Positions 56,199-64,000 of a stretch of 64,000 nucleotides of DNA are shown in pieces; the first letter of the stretch is position 1; each line of letters opens with the position of its first letter. The notes beneath the pieces were generated by a model. The model saw nothing but the letters and a program-made list of their open reading frames with translations. It was not told where the DNA came from and did no database searches. Source of the DNA: Janthinobacterium sp. 17J80-10 (GTDB lineage: Bacteria > Pseudomonadota > Gammaproteobacteria > Burkholderiales > Burkholderiaceae_D); NCBI RefSeq assembly GCF_004114795.1, contig NZ_CP035311.1, forward strand, positions 3,782,001 to 3,846,000, read 5' to 3'. The position numbers and the translations under genes were made by a program.

Positions 56199-59003
56199 AT
56201 GGAATTAGCCAAATCTTTCGAGCCCGCCGAAATCGAAAAGCACTGGCGTGCCGAATGGGAACAGCGCGGCTACTACACCGCCACCACGGACGCCGGCAAG
56301 CCTGCCTTCAGCATTCAGTTGCCGCCGCCCAATGTGACCGGCACCCTGCACATGGGCCATGCCTTCAACCAGACCATCATGGATGGCCTGACGCGCTATT
56401 ACCGCATGCGCGGCCACAACACTGCCTGGATCCCCGGCACCGACCATGCCGGCATCGCCACGCAAATCGTGGTCGAGCGCCAGCTCGATGCGCAGAAAGT
56501 CACGCGCCATGATCTGGGGCGCGAAAAATTCCTCGAAAAAGTCTGGGAATGGAAAGAGCATTCCGGCTCGACCATCACCGGCCAGATGCGCCGCATGGGC
56601 GCCTCGACCGACTGGAGCCGCGAATACTTCACCATGGACGCCAAAATGTCCAAGGCGGTGACCGAAGTCTTCGTGCGCCTGTACGAGCAAGGCCTGATTT
56701 ACCGCGGCAAGCGCCTGGTCAACTGGGACCCGAAACTGCACACGGCCGTTTCCGATCTCGAAGTGGTGTCGGAAGAAGAAGACGGCTCGATGTGGCATAT
56801 CCGCTATCCGCTCGTTGATGGTTCCGGCGCACTCACGGTGGCCACCACCCGCCCGGAAACCCTGCTGGGCGACGTTGCCGTTGCGGTCGACCCGACCGAT
56901 GAGCGTTATGCCCATCTGCTTGGCAAGTTGCTGGAGCTGCCGCTGACCGGCCGCCAGATCCCCATCATTGCCGATGAATATGTCGACAAGGAATTCGGCA
57001 CCGGTTGCGTCAAGATCACGCCGGCGCATGACTTCAACGATTACGCCGTCGGTCAGCGCCATAACCTCGGGCAAATCAATATCTTTACGCTCGACGCCAA
57101 GATCAATGAAAACGGCCCGGAAAAATACCAGGGCCTGGACCGCTTCGAGGCGCGCAAGCAAATTGTCGCCGACCTCGAGGCGCAAGGACTATTGGAAGCA
57201 GTCAAGCCGCACAAGCTGATGGTGCCGCGCGGCGACCGCACGGGCGTCGTGATCGAGCCGATGCTGACCGACCAGTGGTTCGTCGCCATGAGCAAGGCCG
57301 CGCCGGAAGGCACGCACTTCCCCGGCAAGTCGATCGCCGAAGTGGCGCTGGAAAAAGTCGCCGATGGCTCGGTCAAGTTCATCCCGGAAAACTGGACCAC
57401 CACCTACAACCAGTGGCTGAACAATATCCAGGACTGGTGCATCTCGCGCCAGCTCTGGTGGGGCCACCAGATTCCCGCCTGGTACGACGACGACGGCAAG
57501 ATCTACGTCGCCCGCAACGAGGAAGAGGCGAAAGCCCAGGCCGGTGGCAAGACTGTGCGTCGCGACGAGGATGTGCTCGACACCTGGTTCTCCTCGGCGC
57601 TGGTGCCCTTCTCTTCGCTGGGCTGGCCGGAAGAAACCCCGGACTACAAGATGTTTTTGCCATCGTCCGTGCTGGTGACGGGCTTTGACATCATTTTCTT
57701 CTGGGTGGCGCGCATGGTCATGATGACCACGCACTTCACCGGCCAGGTCCCCTTCGAGACCGTATACGTGCATGGCCTGGTGCGCGACGCCGCCGGCCAG
57801 AAAATGTCCAAGTCCAAGGGCAATACGCTGGACCCGATCGATCTGATCGATGGCATCGAACTGGACAAGCTGGTCGGCAAGCGCACCACCGGCCTGATGA
57901 ACCCGAAGGATGCATCCAAGATTGAAAAGGCGACCCGCAAGGAATTCCCTGCCGGCATCCAGGCGTATGGCACGGATGCCCTGCGCTTCACCATGGCCAG
58001 CTATGCCTCGCTGGGCCGCAACATCAACTTCGACCTGAACCGCTGCGAAGGCTACCGCAACTTCTGCAACAAGCTGTGGAATGCCACCCGCTTCGTGCTG
58101 ATGAATACCGAAGGCAAGGATTGCGGTTTCGATCCTGCCACCTGCCATGAGGGCGCGCGCGATTTCTCCCAAGCCGACCGCTGGATCGTTTCGCTCCTGC
58201 AGCGCGTTGAAACCGAAGTGGAAAAAGGCTTTGCCGATTACCGCTTCGATAATATTGCCTCGGCCATTTACAAGTTCATCTGGGATGAATATTGCGACTG
58301 GTACCTGGAAGTAGCCAAAGTGCAAATCCAGAATGGCACCGAAGCCCAGCAGCGCGCCACCCGCCGCACGCTCTTGCGCGTGCTGGAAACCATCCTGCGC
58401 CTGGCGCACCCGGTGATCCCGTTCATCACCGAGCAACTGTGGCAAACGGTTGCGCCGATGACTGGCCGCACGCTGGATGCGGCTGGCGAATCCATCATGC
58501 GCCAGCCCTATCCGCTGGCCAATCCGGAAAAACTGGATGAAACGGCCGAAGCCTGGATGGCGCAATTGAAGTCGCTCACCGATGCCTGCCGCAACTTGCG
58601 TGGCGAAATGCAATTGTCGCCGGCCCTGCGCGTGCCGCTGATTATCGAAACCAGCGGCGACCAGGCGCAAGCCCAAGCCTTTGCGCCTTACCTGCAAGCC
58701 CTGGCCAAGCTATCGGAAGTCCAGGTCGTCGATAGCCTGCCGCAATCGCCTGCGCCCGTCTCCATCGTCGGCGAGATTAAATTGATGCTGAAAGTGGAAA
58801 TCGATGTCACCGCAGAGCGTGAAAGGCTGTCTAAGGAAGTCACGCGCCTGGAAGGCGAGATTGCCAAGGTCAATGCAAAACTTGGCAATGAAAGCTTTGT
58901 TGCACGCGCACCCGCACAAGTGGTCGCCCAGGAAAAGGAACGCCTGCTCAATTTCAGTGCGACCCTGGAAAAAGTGCGGGAGCAATTAGTCAAGCTGCAA
59001 TAA
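56199..59003 (+). CDS. valS: Valyl-tRNA synthetase
   Basis: The 934-residue class I synthetase has the HIGH motif as HMGH ([10 protein letters not shown], about residues 45-54), an editing domain in the middle ([10 protein letters not shown]), KMSKS in [16 protein letters not shown] (about 530) and a C-terminal coiled-coil arm ([23 protein letters not shown]). Full length and intact. Confidence 0.97.
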   Translation: MELAKSFEPAEIEKHWRAEWEQRGYYTATTDAGKPAFSIQLPPPNVTGTLHMGHAFNQTIMDGLTRYYRMRGHNTAWIPGTDHAGIATQIVVERQLDAQKVTRHDLGREKFLEKVWEWKEHSGSTITGQMRRMGASTDWSREYFTMDAKMSKAVTEVFVRLYEQGLIYRGKRLVNWDPKLHTAVSDLEVVSEEEDGSMWHIRYPLVDGSGALTVATTRPETLLGDVAVAVDPTDERYAHLLGKLLELPLTGRQIPIIADEYVDKEFGTGCVKITPAHDFNDYAVGQRHNLGQINIFTLDAKINENGPEKYQGLDRFEARKQIVADLEAQGLLEAVKPHKLMVPRGDRTGVVIEPMLTDQWFVAMSKAAPEGTHFPGKSIAEVALEKVADGSVKFIPENWTTTYNQWLNNIQDWCISRQLWWGHQIPAWYDDDGKIYVARNEEEAKAQAGGKTVRRDEDVLDTWFSSALVPFSSLGWPEETPDYKMFLPSSVLVTGFDIIFFWVARMVMMTTHFTGQVPFETVYVHGLVRDAAGQKMSKSKGNTLDPIDLIDGIELDKLVGKRTTGLMNPKDASKIEKATRKEFPAGIQAYGTDALRFTMASYASLGRNINFDLNRCEGYRNFCNKLWNATRFVLMNTEGKDCGFDPATCHEGARDFSQADRWIVSLLQRVETEVEKGFADYRFDNIASAIYKFIWDEYCDWYLEVAKVQIQNGTEAQQRATRRTLLRVLETILRLAHPVIPFITEQLWQTVAPMTGRTLDAAGESIMRQPYPLANPEKLDETAEAWMAQLKSLTDACRNLRGEMQLSPALRVPLIIETSGDQAQAQAFAPYLQALAKLSEVQVVDSLPQSPAPVSIVGEIKLMLKVEIDVTAERERLSKEVTRLEGEIAKVNAKLGNESFVARAPAQVVAQEKERLLNFSATLEKVREQLVKLQ

Positions 59004-59075
59004 GCAAGCGCAGCACGCTACGCCACACACTAAAACGACAGGGGGCAGAATGGCATCGAAAGGCGAGGACTTGCC

Positions 59076-59903
59076 ATGAAACCGATTTCCAGCCTGGCGT
59101 TTTATTGTTGTGGCGTGCGCATGCAGGATGCGGCGAGCGCCCACCCCGTCTGCGCGGACCGCTATGCCCGCCTCTTCATGTGCGACTATGGCCGGGGCAT
59201 CTTCGACCTCTTCAAGGATGAAGAGAATTGCAATGCCAGCATGCTGGTGCGGCATCGCGTCATCGACGAACTCCTGAAGGAAAAACTGCGCACGCATCCC
59301 GACAGCTGCATCGTCACCATCGGCGCCGGCTTTGACAGCCGCCCGTATCGCCTGGCCGGCGGCACCTGGTTCGAGCTGGACGAGCCGCAAGTGGTCGCCT
59401 GGAAAAACGAGCGCTTGCCCGTGCAGGAATGTGCCAACCCGCTGCAGCGGATTGCCATCGATTTTTCCAGCGAAGCCCTGGCGGACAAGCTGGCGGCCAT
59501 TGCGCCGGCAGGCCAGGTGACCGTGGTGGTCGAAGGCGTGTATATCTACCTGTCCGAAGCACAAATCCTGGAATCCCTTGCCGCGTTCCAGCTGCGCTTT
59601 CCCGACCATCAGGTCATTTGCGACCTGGTCAGCAGCGACATGGTGGCCCATTACGGCCGCAGCCTGCAGGGAAAAATCCAGGCGCTTGGCGCGCGCTTCC
59701 AGGCAGTCGAGCGCCCGGAAACCGTGTTCACGCTCAATGGCTACTGCGCCCGCGAAAGCATCTCCGTCATCGAACGTGCCGTCGATTTTGGCATCAACAA
59801 GATTCCCAAGCTGATGCTCCCCTTCGTTTTCAACGCCGATGTCATGGGCAATGCCGTCTATGTTTTCGAGCCGGCCGATCCTTACGAAGACCTGGTGATT
59901 TAA
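59076..59903 (+). CDS. Class I SAM-dependent methyltransferase (leucine carboxyl methyltransferase-like)
   Basis: The 275-residue protein belongs to the PPM1/TcmP-type O-methyltransferases. Visible are ARLFMCDYG, the SAM motif IVTIGAGFDSRPYRL (about residues 82-96), ELDEP and the post-I EGVYIYLSEAQIL. Substrate unknown; polyketide or polyester O-methylation is known in relatives. Isolated between valS and the DUF2147 gene. Confidence 0.86.
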   Translation: MKPISSLAFYCCGVRMQDAASAHPVCADRYARLFMCDYGRGIFDLFKDEENCNASMLVRHRVIDELLKEKLRTHPDSCIVTIGAGFDSRPYRLAGGTWFELDEPQVVAWKNERLPVQECANPLQRIAIDFSSEALADKLAAIAPAGQVTVVVEGVYIYLSEAQILESLAAFQLRFPDHQVICDLVSSDMVAHYGRSLQGKIQALGARFQAVERPETVFTLNGYCARESISVIERAVDFGINKIPKLMLPFVFNADVMGNAVYVFEPADPYEDLVI

Positions 59904-59977
59904 GTTAAGCATTCGGCGCGTTCGCCGCCTGCTGTTTTTGCTACACTGCTTCTGTAGAAAAATAACAGGAGACACGC

Positions 59978-60421
59978 ATGAAAATCTCTTCGCTTTGGCT
60001 ATTGGCAGCAGGCTTTGGCACTTGCCTGGCAGCTTGGGCCCAAGCCTCGCCGGCGGGCCTCTGGAAAACAATCGATGATGAAACCGGCAAGCCGCGCGCC
60101 CTCGTGCGCATTTCGGAAAGTGGCGGCGAATTCCGCGGCAAGATCGAAAAATTGTTCCGCACGCCCGAACAAGACCCCAACCCGAAATGCGACAAATGCG
60201 AAGGCAGCAACAGGGACCAGCCCAAGATCGGCATGACCGTGATCAGCGGCATGCGCCTGGACGGCAGCGAATATACCGGCGGGCAAATCCTGGATACGGA
60301 AAGCGGCAAGGTTTACAAAAGCAAGATGTCGCTGCAGGACGACGGCAAGAAACTCAATGTCCGGGGCTATATTGGCATGCCCATGTTTGGCCGTTCCCAG
60401 ACCTGGTTGCGGGAAGAATAA
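59978..60421 (+). CDS. DUF2147 periplasmic protein
   Basis: A 147-residue precursor with a signal peptide (MKISSLWLLAAGFGTCLAAWAQA) and a lipocalin-like DUF2147 domain: GLWKTIDDETGKPRALVRI opening and ILDTESGKVYKSKMSLQDDGKKLNVRGYIG. Two CxxC-like cysteines occur in KCDKCEG. Function unknown. Ends 5 bases before a convergent hydratase gene. Confidence 0.87.
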   Translation: MKISSLWLLAAGFGTCLAAWAQASPAGLWKTIDDETGKPRALVRISESGGEFRGKIEKLFRTPEQDPNPKCDKCEGSNRDQPKIGMTVISGMRLDGSEYTGGQILDTESGKVYKSKMSLQDDGKKLNVRGYIGMPMFGRSQTWLREE

Positions 60422-60426
60422 AAAAC

Positions 60427-61269
60427 TTACACAAACGAAATATTAAGGCCCGGCAAGCTTACGCCAGAAAATGCCGTGATCCAGGTTTGCCCCGGCACCA
60501 CCGGCGAGGCTTCGGCCCAGGCGCCGGTGCTGATGATTTCCCCGGCGGCCAGCGGCGGCGATTGCGGCTGGGTTTCCAGCAAGCGCTGCAGGCGCTTCAG
60601 GGCAAACACCGGGCTGCCCAGCACGCTGCTGCCAAAGCCTGCCGCGCACAGGGTATAACCATCGGCATCGCTGCGCGACAGGGAAACGCTGGCATCTGCC
60701 AGCACTTGCACCAGGTGATGGCGCGACGCCTGGGACAGCGATTTCGGTTCGCCGATCAGCAAGGCGCCGTGCAGGCCGAATGCGGCAATCGCATCGGGCA
60801 AGGCGAAATCCCATCCGGGATAGGGACAGGTCACGATTTCCAGTCCATGCGCCATCCATTCGATGCAATCGGCCAAGCCATCGAGGCTGGCGTGCGGCTC
60901 CGGCGTGCGGCCAAGCTTGAACACAATTTCAGGCTGGATGCGCGGCTGCAAGGCACCGTCCAGGCTCTGGATGCCGTGATTGTCTTCAACGTAGCGCACC
61001 GTGCCATCGAACAGGGGCGACCACGAAGGCATGCCTTCCGTGCTTGCCAGCCCATGCTGCTCGTTAAATTTACTATTGGCAAATCCGACCTTGCGGCCAA
61101 CCCAGGTTTCTCCCTGGGCAGTGCGGATATCGGCAATGGTCTTGGCAATCTCGTAGGCATCGTCGATCGACAGGGCAGCCTGGGCCGACAGGCGCGGCAA
61201 CAGCCGCCCGCGGTTGCGCGCTTCGAGCAACTGGTGGGCGTAGCGATTGGCCTGGGTGGACATCAACAT
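60427..61269 (-). CDS. 2-keto-4-pentenoate hydratase-like protein (FAH superfamily)
   Basis: The 280-residue protein resembles MhpD/2-oxopent-4-dienoate hydratases: GRKVGFANSK, LFDGTVRYVED, IQPEIVFKLGR (acidic metal ligands) and EIISTGAWAEASPVVPGQTWITAFSGV. It adds water to a keto-dienoate in aromatic meta-cleavage pathways; no other pathway gene is next to it. A second start at 61263 is possible. Confidence 0.85.
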   Translation of the reverse strand: MLMSTQANRYAHQLLEARNRGRLLPRLSAQAALSIDDAYEIAKTIADIRTAQGETWVGRKVGFANSKFNEQHGLASTEGMPSWSPLFDGTVRYVEDNHGIQSLDGALQPRIQPEIVFKLGRTPEPHASLDGLADCIEWMAHGLEIVTCPYPGWDFALPDAIAAFGLHGALLIGEPKSLSQASRHHLVQVLADASVSLSRSDADGYTLCAAGFGSSVLGSPVFALKRLQRLLETQPQSPPLAAGEIISTGAWAEASPVVPGQTWITAFSGVSLPGLNISFV

Positions 61270-61357
61270 GGCATGCTCATCCTGGAAAGGGTGCTGGATT
61301 GGACTCGTTCCCGCCCAAAGGATTCGATTTTATTCCAGCCCCTGCAGGCTGCCCTGA

Positions 61358-62410
61358 TTAATCCCAGAGTTCGCCGCTGGGATTGGTGCGCGGCGCAGTG
61401 GCGCCGAAGTGCGCATAGGCGGCCGGGGTCGCGATGCGCCCGCGCGGCGTGCGCTGCAGAAAGCCTTGCTGGATCAGGTAAGGTTCCAGCACATCCTCGA
61501 TGGTGTCGCGCTCTTCGCCGATGGCTGCGGCCAGGTTATCCAGACCCACCGGGCCGCCGCCGAACTTGAACAGGACTGCTTCGAGCAGCTTGCGGTCCAT
61601 CAAGTCGAAACCGACCGGATCGACATCCAGCATTTTCAGTGCGGCATCGGCCATTGCCTGGGTAATTTCACCTGTGCCCTTGACCTCGGCGTAGTCGCGC
61701 ACGCGGCGCAGCAAGCGGTTGGCGATACGCGGCGTGCCGCGGCTGCGGCGGGCGATTTCAAGTGCGCCGGCATCCTGGATGGGCGCGTTCAGCAAGGCCG
61801 AACTGCGGCTGACGATGCGGGCGAGTTGCTCGGGCGTATAGAATTCCAGGCGCGCGACGATGCCGAAACGGTCGCGCAGCGGATTGGTCAGCATGCCCGC
61901 GCGAGTGGTGGCGCCCACCAGGGTGAACGGTTGCAGGTCAAGCCGCACCGAGCGCGCTGCCGGCCCTTCGCCGATCATGATATCGATCTGGTAATCCTCC
62001 AGCGCCGGATAAAGGATTTCCTCGACGACAGGCGACAGGCGGTGAATTTCATCGATGAACAGCACATCGTTGGCTTCAAGGTTGGTCAGCAGCGCCGCCA
62101 GGTCGCCGGCGCGTTCGAGCACGGGGCCGGAGGTCTGGCGCAGGTTGACGCCCATTTCACGCGCAATGATGTGCGCCAGCGTGGTCTTGCCCAAACCGGG
62201 CGGGCCGAACAGCAGGGTGTGGTCGAGCGCTTCGCGGCGCTTCCGTGCTGCACTGATGAAGATTTCCAGCTGGTCACGGATTTTTTCCTGGCCGACGTAT
62301 TCATCCAGGTGCTTCGGCCGCAAGGCGCGTTCGAGCGCTTCCTCGTTGGGCGAGACGGGCGTCGCCGCAATGATGCGTTGCTCCGTGAAATTATCGGTCT
62401 GGATCGTCAT
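61358..62410 (-). CDS. ruvB: Holliday junction branch migration helicase RuvB
   Basis: A 350-residue AAA+ motor with Walker [15 protein letters not shown], Walker B FIDEIHRL, sensor [14 protein letters not shown] and a winged-helix C-terminus ([13 protein letters not shown]). It drives branch migration with RuvA. It starts one base after the ruvA stop. Confidence 0.97.
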   Translation of the reverse strand: MTIQTDNFTEQRIIAATPVSPNEEALERALRPKHLDEYVGQEKIRDQLEIFISAARKRREALDHTLLFGPPGLGKTTLAHIIAREMGVNLRQTSGPVLERAGDLAALLTNLEANDVLFIDEIHRLSPVVEEILYPALEDYQIDIMIGEGPAARSVRLDLQPFTLVGATTRAGMLTNPLRDRFGIVARLEFYTPEQLARIVSRSSALLNAPIQDAGALEIARRSRGTPRIANRLLRRVRDYAEVKGTGEITQAMADAALKMLDVDPVGFDLMDRKLLEAVLFKFGGGPVGLDNLAAAIGEERDTIEDVLEPYLIQQGFLQRTPRGRIATPAAYAHFGATAPRTNPSGELWD

Positions 62411-62411
62411 G

Positions 62412-62990
62412 TCACCCCTTCGACAAGGCTTTCAGTGCCAGCTTGATGCCTTCGGAAACGCCCGTGCCGGCCGGAACCTGTTTCAGCGCCAGCACGGCTT
62501 CTTTTTCCGAATAGCCCAGCGCCAGCAAGGCATTCATGATATCGCTGCCGGCATCGCCCTGCGCTGCCGCGCCGGCGGCGCCCAGGTCGGCGCCCAGCTT
62601 GCCCTTTAACTCCAGCAACAGGCGCTCCGCCGTTTTCTTGCCAATGCCCGGCACCCGCGTCAGGCGGCCGGATTCCTGCAGGGTGATGGCCTGCACCAGG
62701 TCGGCGACCGACATGCCCGACAGGATCGCCAGGGCGGTGCGCGCGCCGACGCCGGAAATCTTGATCAATTCCTTGAAAACATTGCGTTCCTCGGCACTGG
62801 CAAAGCCATACAGCAGGTGCGCATCTTCACGCACGGCCAGGTGGGTCAGCAGCACCACTTTTTCGCCCAGGGCAGGCAAATTGTAGAAGGTGCTCATCGG
62901 TACGCCGACTTCGTAACCGACGCCATGACAATCGATCAGTAACTGAGGTGGATTTTTCTCAAGCAAGATTCCAGAAAGACGGCCTATCAT
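62412..62990 (-). CDS. ruvA: Holliday junction protein RuvA
   Basis: The 192-residue protein begins [28 protein letters not shown] (OB fold), contains helix-hairpin-helix [14 protein letters not shown] and [13 protein letters not shown], and ends in the RuvB-binding domain. Binds four-way junctions as a tetramer. Upstream lies an opposite-strand gene rather than ruvC. Confidence 0.96.
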   Translation of the reverse strand: MIGRLSGILLEKNPPQLLIDCHGVGYEVGVPMSTFYNLPALGEKVVLLTHLAVREDAHLLYGFASAEERNVFKELIKISGVGARTALAILSGMSVADLVQAITLQESGRLTRVPGIGKKTAERLLLELKGKLGADLGAAGAAAQGDAGSDIMNALLALGYSEKEAVLALKQVPAGTGVSEGIKLALKALSKG

Positions 62991-63045
62991 ATCGCTCTAT
63001 TTTGCAGTAAATTGCATCCATCATACAGGACAACGAGTCAGTCCC

Positions 63046-63507
63046 ATGCGCATTTCCGCCCATTCCACGCCGCACCGGCACTGGCAAATGTTACCTGCGA
63101 GAATCGGTATCTTGCTGGGGATTCTGTGGGCCTTGCCACTGACGCTGCTGGGCGCCTTGCTGCTGATGCTGCCGACTTTATTGCTGCGCGGCCGGATCGA
63201 CGTGGTCATGCGCCCGACCCCGGCGCTGCTGGTGCGCGGCCCGCTGGCCGACCGCATGCTGGAAGGCCATCCTTTCGGCGCCATGTGCGCCATGGCGATC
63301 GGCCATATCGTCATCGCACAGCGACAAGGCCTTACCGCGCGCATCCTTACCCATGAACTGGCCCATGTCAGGCAAGCGGCGCACTGGGGCTTTGCCTTTC
63401 CGGTGGTCTACCTCGCGGCAAGCATCTGGGCATTCCTGCATGGCGAGGATGCTTACTGGAATAATTGTTTCGAAGTCGCTGCACGTCGCGCAGAACAGGA
63501 AAACTAG
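63046..63507 (+). CDS. Membrane protein with HELAH metalloprotease-like motif
   Basis: The 153-residue protein has two or three membrane segments (residues about 15-50 and 115-130). Between them lies THELAHVRQAAHWG, an HExxH-type zinc motif (HELAH, about residues 103-107), and a later NNCFEVAARRAE that could give the third ligand. I recognise it only as a conserved small family with this motif; proteolysis is not shown. It lies divergent from ruvA and convergent with ruvC (9-base gap). Confidence 0.72.
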   Translation: MRISAHSTPHRHWQMLPARIGILLGILWALPLTLLGALLLMLPTLLLRGRIDVVMRPTPALLVRGPLADRMLEGHPFGAMCAMAIGHIVIAQRQGLTARILTHELAHVRQAAHWGFAFPVVYLAASIWAFLHGEDAYWNNCFEVAARRAEQEN

Positions 63508-63516
63508 TTTCCTGCG

Positions 63517-64000
63517 TCAGCCGACCAGGCGTCCGCCACGCACCCGCAAGCCGCGCCTGGCCAGCGCCGGCGCCAAGCCGCCAAGCACCTCCAGCACATC
63601 GCTGTTATTGGCATGGCAGATCGCCACGCCGAGCGCATCGGCGGCATCGGGTCCGGGCGCGCCCGGCAATTGCAGCAGGCGCTGCACCATATCCTGCACC
63701 TGCACCTTCTGCGCCTTGCCATGCCCGACCACGGCCTTCTTGACTTGCAGCGCGGTGTATTCCGCCACCAGCAGGTCGGCCGCCACCAGCGCGCAAATGG
63801 CAGCGCCACGCGCCTGCCCGAGCAGGAGCGTCGATTGCGGATTGACGTTGACGAAGACTTTCTCGATCGCCGCGCAGTCGGGGCGATAGGTCTGCACCAC
63901 TTCACCCAGGCTGGCGAGAATGGTTTTCAGGCGCTGCGGCAAGTCGGCATCCGGCGTCCGGATGGTGCCGGAGGCGATGTAGGTAAGCTTGTTGCCCTGC
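63517..64000 (-). CDS. ruvC: RuvC Holliday junction resolvase, 5' end missing at window edge
   Basis: Reads to the window edge without a start; the visible 160 residues end in [11 protein letters not shown]. Motifs include [24 protein letters not shown], with the second catalytic acid (Glu in AAIEKVF), and [14 protein letters not shown], with acidic residues at the third. RuvC nicks Holliday junctions symmetrically. In many proteobacteria ruvC is directly upstream of ruvA; here a plus-strand gene separates them. Confidence 0.92.
   Translation of the reverse strand, partial: QGNKLTYIASGTIRTPDADLPQRLKTILASLGEVVQTYRPDCAAIEKVFVNVNPQSTLLLGQARGAAICALVAADLLVAEYTALQVKKAVVGHGKAQKVQVQDMVQRLLQLPGAPGPDAADALGVAICHANNSDVLEVLGGLAPALARRGLRVRGGRLVG

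Overview
The window is high-GC, densely packed, chromosomal-looking betaproteobacterial DNA. Gene content and order (xseB-ispA-dxs-folE2, polA, a DUF2782 gene next to a kinase-type thrB, a BPSS1780-type membrane protein, a TPP-riboswitch thiCSGDE operon, ruvAB/ruvC) fit a member of the Burkholderiales, most likely Oxalobacteraceae (Janthinobacterium/Massilia/Herbaspirillum-like). That placement is inferred from gene families, not from a search. I saw no rRNA, tRNA, CRISPR array, insertion sequence or phage gene.

Layout: 1-4.9 kb holds a partial lrgB-lrgA pair, a cobalamin adenosyltransferase, folE2 and the isoprenoid operon xseB-ispA-dxs. 5.0-8.8 kb is a Fur-box-controlled ferric iron importer (fbpABC type). 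8.9-31.3 kb is the striking part: a TolC-like protein, a TonB-dependent receptor, a second AfuA/FbpA-like ABC importer, an esterase-like hydrolase, an HpcH/HpaI aldolase with its own GntR/FCD regulator, a nitrilase-type amidase, a proline-iminopeptidase-like hydrolase, a complete TonB-ExbB-ExbD-ExbD-TPR energiser, ethanolamine ammonia-lyase (eutBC), a PepSY-TM protein, D-amino acid dehydrogenase and alanine racemase. 31.3-34.7 kb is an M48 protease, an SH3 protein and a CHASE2 adenylate cyclase. 34.9-39.2 kb has a Rieske oxygenase, an EamA transporter, a sulfurtransferase and a bioC gene preceded by an unassigned alpha/beta hydrolase. 39.2-50.8 kb contains a patatin, a ZIP transporter, polA, a LOG-family gene, DUF2782, thrB, a membrane protein and uvrD. 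51-56 kb is thiamine biosynthesis under a TPP riboswitch. 56.2-64 kb has valS, a methyltransferase, a DUF2147 protein, a hydratase, ruvB, ruvA, a HELAH-motif membrane protein and partial ruvC.

Main interpretation: the 8.9-31.3 kb block looks like one regulon for importing a conjugate through a TonB receptor and breaking it into metabolisable parts. Five near-identical 12-bp sites (consensus ATWGTMGCCAAW) lie on or just downstream of the -10 boxes of all four promoters in its two divergent intergenic regions; these are probably GntR operators. The enzyme set (esterase, amidase, N-terminal-imino-peptidase-like hydrolase, ethanolamine lyase, alanine racemase plus D-alanine oxidation, keto-acid aldolase) matches the chemistry needed to dismantle a citrate/ethanolamine/alanine/2-oxoglutarate siderophore such as vibrioferrin. 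This is inference, but specific and testable.
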